Of a DNA stretch of 6,203 nucleotides, positions 6,012 to 6,203 are shown in pieces. Positions within the stretch are counted from its first letter, which is position 1, and every line of letters begins with the position of its first letter. Where the stretch lies: contig CAIPGJ010000059.1 in assembly GCA_903864555.1 (NCBI GenBank), positions 1 to 6,203 on the forward strand, in the 5' to 3' direction. Origin of the DNA: an uncultured Pseudomonadota bacterium. Its GTDB lineage: Bacteria; Pseudomonadota; Gammaproteobacteria; Burkholderiales; SG8-39. The notes under the pieces are model-generated. The model ran no database searches. It had not been told where the DNA came from and was given only the letters and a program-made list of their open reading frames with translations. A program made the position numbers and the translations under genes.

Positions 6012-6203
6012 TTAAACAGACACTATTTTTACTAGATCCCGTGACCGCCCAAGAGCACCTACAGGAGCCATTACTTTACGCTTGAGCTCAACCCCTATCA
6101 TGTCCACCATGGCTTGGGCGGCCGGCAAGAGGGAACGCCCTACTAAGGTCATGATACCGATCGTCCTTGTGCGCATGGGACGTACCAGCGGGATGAAAGC
6201 GAG
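6012..6203 (-). CDS. LysR-type transcriptional regulator, C-terminal fragment
   Basis: The - strand is open from the right window edge to a TAA (complement of 6012-6014), giving 63 residues of a gene whose start lies outside the window. The fragment begins LAFIPLVRPMRTRTIGIMTL and continues VGRSLLPAAQAMVDMI, matching the end of a LysR-family effector domain: a strand with 'PL..P...RTIG', then 'GR.L.PAAQA.VD.I' in the last helix. About 25 further residues (VELKRKVMAPVGALGRSRDL and on) form a variable tail. LysR proteins are dimeric or tetrameric DNA-binding regulators that respond to a small pathway metabolite. The gene is convergent with the CoA-transferase gene, so it is not positioned in the usual divergent arrangement to control that gene, though it may still regulate the cluster. 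Hand-counted GC is about 54% and it uses codons such as TTA, CTA, ATA, AGG and GTA that are uncommon in the neighbours. Calling the family from 63 residues is fairly safe; its ligand is unknown. Confidence 0.8.
   Translation of the reverse strand, partial: LAFIPLVRPMRTRTIGIMTLVGRSLLPAAQAMVDMIGVELKRKVMAPVGALGRSRDLVKIVSV

Noticed and set aside
5897..6203. Right-hand 307 bases as a gene-free region or an IS remnant
   Set aside because: Reading the - strand gives an uninterrupted LysR-type C-terminus to a TAA at 6012-6014, and no terminal inverted repeats or transposase fragments were seen.
1..6203. CRISPR arrays, tRNA or rRNA genes, and tandem repeats
   Set aside because: No regularly spaced repeats, cloverleaf-like segments or rRNA-like stretches were seen on either strand.

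Overview
The window is GC-rich, densely coding DNA with GGAGG-type ribosome binding sites. It carries a periplasmic Bug/TctC solute receptor amid CoA-thioester catabolic genes. That combination is typical of Betaproteobacteria, especially Burkholderiales (Comamonadaceae, Alcaligenaceae or Burkholderiaceae type), but genus and species cannot be read from the sequence.

Layout from left to right: (1) the last 74 codons of a crotonase-family gene on the + strand, entering from the left edge; (2) three genes on the - strand, transcribed right to left: a crotonase-fold 'enoyl-CoA hydratase' (3717-4520), a Bug/TctC periplasmic binding protein (2647-3636) and a 773-residue tandem acyl-CoA dehydrogenase (265-2586); (3) a 137-bp divergent intergenic region (4521-4657); (4) a class III (CaiB/BaiF) CoA-transferase on the + strand (4658-5896); (5) a 115-bp convergent gap; (6) the C-terminal 63 codons of a LysR-type regulator on the - strand (6012-6203), running off the right edge. 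No stretch over 300 bases lacks a gene.

The gene set reads as a catabolic module for an organic acid. A receptor captures the acid in the periplasm, the CoA-transferase makes the CoA thioester, the acyl-CoA dehydrogenase introduces a double bond, and one or two crotonase-fold enzymes hydrate or hydrolytically cleave the product. The substrate cannot be named. Two enzymes are not textbook beta-oxidation enzymes. The dehydrogenase is a fused pseudo-heterodimer in which each half keeps a different part of the FAD site, reminiscent of actinobacterial steroid side-chain dehydrogenases. The crotonase lacks both hydratase glutamates and instead has a His/Asp/Glu set spaced as in 6-oxocamphor hydrolase, pointing to retro-Claisen C-C hydrolysis. 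Together they suggest an alicyclic, terpenoid or steroid-like acid; this is inference.

Regulatory signals are modest: a terminator-like hairpin plus T-run between the crotonase and receptor genes, and an imperfect palindrome overlapping a -10-like hexamer in the divergent region.
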